NCBI GenBank assembly: GCA_002010365.1 | Contig: MTNL01000015.1 | Coordinates: forward strand, 1-8,812 | Reading direction: 5' to 3' | Length of the DNA stretch: 8,812 nt | From: Candidatus Acetothermia bacterium JdFR-50 | Lineage (GTDB): Bacteria; Bipolaricaulota; Bipolaricaulia; Bipolaricaulales; Bipolaricaulaceae | Part shown: positions 6,429 to 8,812 of the stretch, piece by piece | How the letters are laid out: the number at the start of each line of letters is the position of its first letter | How positions within the stretch are numbered: the first letter of the stretch is position 1 | Notes under the pieces: generated by a model | What the model was told of the DNA's origin: nothing | Seen by the model: the letters and a program-made list of their open reading frames with translations, nothing else | Database searches by the model: none | Made by a program: the position numbers and the translations under genes

Positions 6429-7358
6429 ATGCTACGAGAGGTCATGGAAGCGATGGAGATCCTGGAAGGGGCGGACGCGTGCGGCGAGGCCGTCCGCGCA
6501 TGGCTTATGGAAAAGGGCCTGCGTCACGAAGAGGTGGAGGTGACGCGGATAGAAGGCGAGAAGGGTTCCACGGACTTCGTCGTGGCCCGGATCACTTCCC
6601 CCGAGGGGTCGGGATCCACCCTGGGGATCATCGGCCGGCTCGGCGGGGTAGGAGCGCGGCCGGAACGGATAGGGCTCGTCTCCGACGCCGACGGCGCCAT
6701 CGTGGCCCTGGCGTGCGCGGCAGCGTTGGCGCGGATGCGCGCCAGGGGCGACTCCCTGCCCGGCACCGTGATCGTCGCCACCCATATATGCCCCAACTCC
6801 CCCGTGATCCCCCACGAACCGGTCCCCTTCATGGGGGCTCCGGTGGACATCGCCACCATGAATCGCCACGAGGTGGACCCCAGGATGGAGGCCATCCTCT
6901 CCATCGATACCACCAAGGGCAACTGGGTCATCAACCGCCGCGGCTTCGCCATTACCCCCACCGTGAAGGAGGGATATATCCTTCGGGTCAGCGAGGACCT
7001 CTTGCGGATCATGAGCTACGTCACCAACGAGCCGCCGGTGGTCCTCCCCATCACCACCCAGGACATCACCCCCTATGGGAACGGCCTCTTCCACATAAAC
7101 AGCATCATGCAACCCGCCACCGCCACTTCCGCCCCGGTGGTGGGGGTGGCCACCACCGCCTGCATCCCCGTCCCGGGCTGCGCCACCGGGGCAAACCAAG
7201 TGGTGGACATCGAGATGGCGGCGCGGTTCTGTGTGGAGGTAGCCAAAGAATTCACCGCCCATCGCTGCCGGTTCTACGATCCCGAGGAGTTCGAACGGCT
7301 CGTCGCCCTCTACGGCCCCATGCGGCACCTGCAGACCCTGGGAAGGAGGGAAGCTTGA
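6429..7358 (+). CDS. DUF1177 family protein
   Basis: This 309-residue protein has the conserved blocks I associate with DUF1177, a family without established function. They are VEGEKGSTDF-like IEGEKGSTDF (41-50), LGIIGRLGGVGARPERIGLV (65-84), SDADGAIVALA (85-95), VATHICPNSP (116-125), PFMGAPVDIATMNRHEVDP (133-151), AILSIDTTKGN (155-165), FAITPTVKEGYILRVSEDLL (173-192), TTQDITPYGNGLFHINSI (209-226) and PGCATGANQVVDIE (249-262). There is no signal peptide or membrane helix, so it is likely cytosolic. The order of strands and motifs parallels M28/M42 aminopeptidases, but the usual His and Glu ligands are replaced (R70 where His is expected); two Asp positions, D86 and D160, appear kept. The start has AAGGAGG (6417-6423). 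It sits 28 bases after the M20 gene and overlaps the AroM-type gene. A role in the same catabolic route is inferred from position only. Confidence 0.85.
   Translation: MLREVMEAMEILEGADACGEAVRAWLMEKGLRHEEVEVTRIEGEKGSTDFVVARITSPEGSGSTLGIIGRLGGVGARPERIGLVSDADGAIVALACAAALARMRARGDSLPGTVIVATHICPNSPVIPHEPVPFMGAPVDIATMNRHEVDPRMEAILSIDTTKGNWVINRRGFAITPTVKEGYILRVSEDLLRIMSYVTNEPPVVLPITTQDITPYGNGLFHINSIMQPATATSAPVVGVATTACIPVPGCATGANQVVDIEMAARFCVEVAKEFTAHRCRFYDPEEFERLVALYGPMRHLQTLGRREA
7343..7349 (+). promoter_or_regulatory. Shine-Dalgarno sequence that fixes the AroM-type start inside the DUF1177 gene
   Basis: AAGGAGG at 7343-7349 lies within the last codons of the DUF1177 gene, five bases before TTG at 7355. 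That TTG shares bases with the DUF1177 stop codon TGA (7356-7358), giving a TTGA overlap. The reading frame is open much further upstream, but there it only runs out of frame through the DUF1177 gene. Confidence 0.7.
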
Positions 7359-8023
7359 GGAGGTTGGGCCTCGTCACCATCGGCCAGAGCCCCCGGGACG
7401 ATGTGGTCCCGGAGATCCGGCGGCTCCTTCCCCCTGATGTGCGGATTTACGAGGCGGGGGCCCTGGACGGCCTCTCTCCGAGGGAAATCGCCGCCCATCC
7501 CCCATCTTCCCCGGAGAGGACCCTGGTCACCCGCCTCCGGGACGGCACGGAAGTCGTGGTGGACGCGGAGTTCATCCACGGGCGCCTCCAGGCCGCCATC
7601 GAAAGACTGGGGAAGAAGGTGGATCTCATCGGGCTCCTTTGTTCCGGCAAATTCCCGGATTTCCAAAGCCCGGTGCCCCTGCTCGTCCCCCACCGGCTGC
7701 TTCAAGGGGTCCTCTCCGCCCTCCGCCTCCCCGGGCCGCTGGGCGTGTTGGTTCCCTCTGCCAAACAGGTGGGCCCGGCGGAGGAGGAGCTGCGGGGTTG
7801 GGGCATCGAAGCGGTGGCATGTGCCGCCTCCCCCTACCGGGGGGATGTGCGGAGCGCCCTGGGGGAGCAGGTAACCTTCCTGCGGAAGCACGGGGTAGCG
7901 GCGGCGCTCCTCCACTGCTTCGGGTACGGGGAGGAACCGAGGGAGTTCCTCCGGGAGTCGCTGGGGGTTCCGGTGATCGCGGTCCGATCCCTTCTCGCCC
8001 GGACCCTGGCAGAATTTCTGTAA
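7355..8023 (+). CDS. AroM family protein (Asp/Glu racemase superfamily)
   Basis: This 222-residue protein, starting at TTG, matches the AroM family in length (E. coli AroM is about 225) and in key motifs. These are RLGLVTIGQSPRDDVVPEI (3-21), YEAGALDGLSPREIAAHPP (32-50), LVTRLRDGTEVVVD (57-70), KKVDLIGLLCSGKFPDF (87-103), a second-lobe strand GPLGVLVPSAKQ (127-138), LLHCFGYGEEPREFL (185-199) and GVPVIAVRSLLARTLAEFL to the end. C96 and C188 fall at the two catalytic cysteine positions of the racemase superfamily. E. coli AroM, as I recall its sequence, keeps only the second, so this member may be a working enzyme. AroM was named for regulation with aromatic biosynthesis genes; its reaction is not known to me. 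It is translationally coupled to DUF1177, with which it likely works, and it is the last gene of the + strand cluster. Confidence 0.85.
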   Translation: MRRLGLVTIGQSPRDDVVPEIRRLLPPDVRIYEAGALDGLSPREIAAHPPSSPERTLVTRLRDGTEVVVDAEFIHGRLQAAIERLGKKVDLIGLLCSGKFPDFQSPVPLLVPHRLLQGVLSALRLPGPLGVLVPSAKQVGPAEEELRGWGIEAVACAASPYRGDVRSALGEQVTFLRKHGVAAALLHCFGYGEEPREFLRESLGVPVIAVRSLLARTLAEFL

Positions 8024-8032
8024 GGTACAGAG

Positions 8033-8812
8033 CTAACGCCCTTTCCGGGGGAGGGAGAGCTTCCCCACGACCCCCGCCAAAAATTCCCTCCCCCGTAGAA
8101 AATCCTCCTCGGTCCGCAGTTCCAAATACAGTAGGGGATCGTTTCCCCCTTGGAATAGCGCCCCCATTACCGTCGTCCATGGAACCGTGCCGGTCCCTGG
8201 AGGATCATGAGAGTCTTTTTTTCCGTCGTTGTCGTGGAGATGGACCACCGCGATCCTTTCCGACCCGAGTTCCTCGAGGAACCTCCTTACTCCTCCGGGG
8301 GAGATGTTCGCGTGTCCCACGTCCCACGTCACCCACACGGGCCCCCCCACGGCGGCCAGGATCTCCTCCAGCTCCCGGGGGGTGGTCGCACATTTGGCCT
8401 TTCCCCACTCGGCGGGGTTCTGGTTTTCCAGGCACAGCTTTATCTCACCGACCTCACGGAGCATCTCCCGAAGGGCTCGGGCGGTGAGCTCCCGGGCCCG
8501 AGCCAGCAGCATAGGAGTTGCATATTTCGCTTCCAGAAAGCCAGGATGGACGGTGTATGTCTCGGCACCGATCCTTTGCGCCACCTCCAGCGCCCGCAGG
8601 TGCTCGTCCACCGCGGCCCTCCGGCGGTAGCCCAGCGGCGAACCGATGTTGGCATAGGGACCGTGCAGAGAGTAAATGAGGTCGTATTCCCTCCGGGCCT
8701 GCGCCAACTCCCGCACCGTGCTCCGGGGGAGGCGTTCCGGCAGGATGAAGGGAAGCTCGTGTTTGAACTCCACCCCGCCGAAACCCGCCTCAAGACAAAA
8801 GCGCAGCATCTC
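8033..8812 (-). CDS. Sugar phosphate isomerase/epimerase-type TIM-barrel protein (AP endonuclease 2-like), N-terminus cut by window end
   Basis: The - strand frame is open to the last base of the window and ends at TAG (8035-8033). The 259 visible residues lack only the first strand and helix. An ATG at 8809 is possible, but EMLRFCLEAGFGGVEFKHEL looks like the internal 'a.e.GfdgvE' segment, so the true start is probably outside. Xylose isomerase-like barrel motifs follow, numbered from that Met: SLHGPYANIG (47-56), YTVHPGFLEAKY (85-96), LCLENQN (125-131, E128), WVTWDVGHAN (159-168, D163, H166), VVHLHDND (188-195), DSHDPPGTGTVPW (199-211) and LYLELR (227-232, E230). The E, D, H, E set is a divalent-metal site typical of the family. 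Members isomerise or epimerise sugars or inositols, or dehydrate them; the substrate here is unknown. It converges on the AroM-type gene and probably belongs to another operon. Confidence 0.88.
   Translation of the reverse strand, partial: EMLRFCLEAGFGGVEFKHELPFILPERLPRSTVRELAQARREYDLIYSLHGPYANIGSPLGYRRRAAVDEHLRALEVAQRIGAETYTVHPGFLEAKYATPMLLARARELTARALREMLREVGEIKLCLENQNPAEWGKAKCATTPRELEEILAAVGGPVWVTWDVGHANISPGGVRRFLEELGSERIAVVHLHDNDGKKDSHDPPGTGTVPWTTVMGALFQGGNDPLLYLELRTEEDFLRGREFLAGVVGKLSLPRKGR

Noticed and set aside
6432..7328. A 298-codon open frame on the - strand opposite the DUF1177 gene
   Set aside because: It is a composition-driven shadow: His/Gly/Asp-rich, no motif, no ribosome binding site of note, and the + strand frame has clear family motifs.
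6479..7354. Upstream in-frame extension of the AroM-type gene
   Set aside because: This stretch overlaps DUF1177 in another frame and translates to an Arg/Gly/His-rich sequence without motifs. The AroM family N-terminus and a strong Shine-Dalgarno sequence both fit TTG 7355.
7639..8487. A 282-codon + strand open frame spanning the convergent junction
   Set aside because: It overlaps two well-supported genes, and its translation is dominated by Pro, Gly, Arg and Ser without any domain, so it is a high-GC artefact.

Overview
The window is a compact, high-GC (visibly above 60%) bacterial segment with short intergenic gaps, frequent TTG/GTG starts and purine-rich Shine-Dalgarno sequences. No rRNA, tRNA, mobile element, CRISPR array or phage gene is visible. 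The solute-binding protein has a plain Sec signal without a lipobox cysteine. This pattern occurs in Gram-negatives and in deep-branching, often thermophilic phyla (Thermus, Thermotogota and Bipolaricaulota-like bacteria). The sequence alone does not allow a firm taxonomic call.

Layout. Positions 1-285 hold the 3' end of a glycoside hydrolase family 13 (amylase/neopullulanase-type) gene. A short gap (286-353) contains a plausible promoter. From 354 to 8023, eight genes lie head to tail on the + strand: an XRE/cupin regulator, an Asp/Glu/hydantoin racemase-family protein, a family 5 ABC solute-binding protein, DppB-type and DppC-type permeases, an M20 (ArgE/DapE-type) metallo-hydrolase, a DUF1177 protein and an AroM-family protein. 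A strong GC-rich hairpin with a T tail lies between the binding-protein gene and the permeases. The - strand gene at 8033-8812 is a sugar phosphate isomerase/epimerase-type TIM barrel. It is cut by the window end and converges on the AroM gene with a 9-base gap.

How the genes may work together (inference). The regulator may sense a small ligand through its cupin domain. The binding protein and two permeases would import a peptide-like or N-acylated amino-acid-like compound; the ATPases are not in the window. The M20 enzyme would hydrolyse an amide bond. The two racemase-superfamily proteins could change the stereochemistry of, or otherwise rearrange, the product. DUF1177 has no known function, but its sequence layout resembles M28/M42 zinc aminopeptidases with most metal ligands replaced. 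The DUF1177/AroM/racemase/M20/ABC set looks like an uncharacterised uptake-and-catabolism pathway and is the most interesting part of the window. There is no non-coding stretch longer than about 75 bases.
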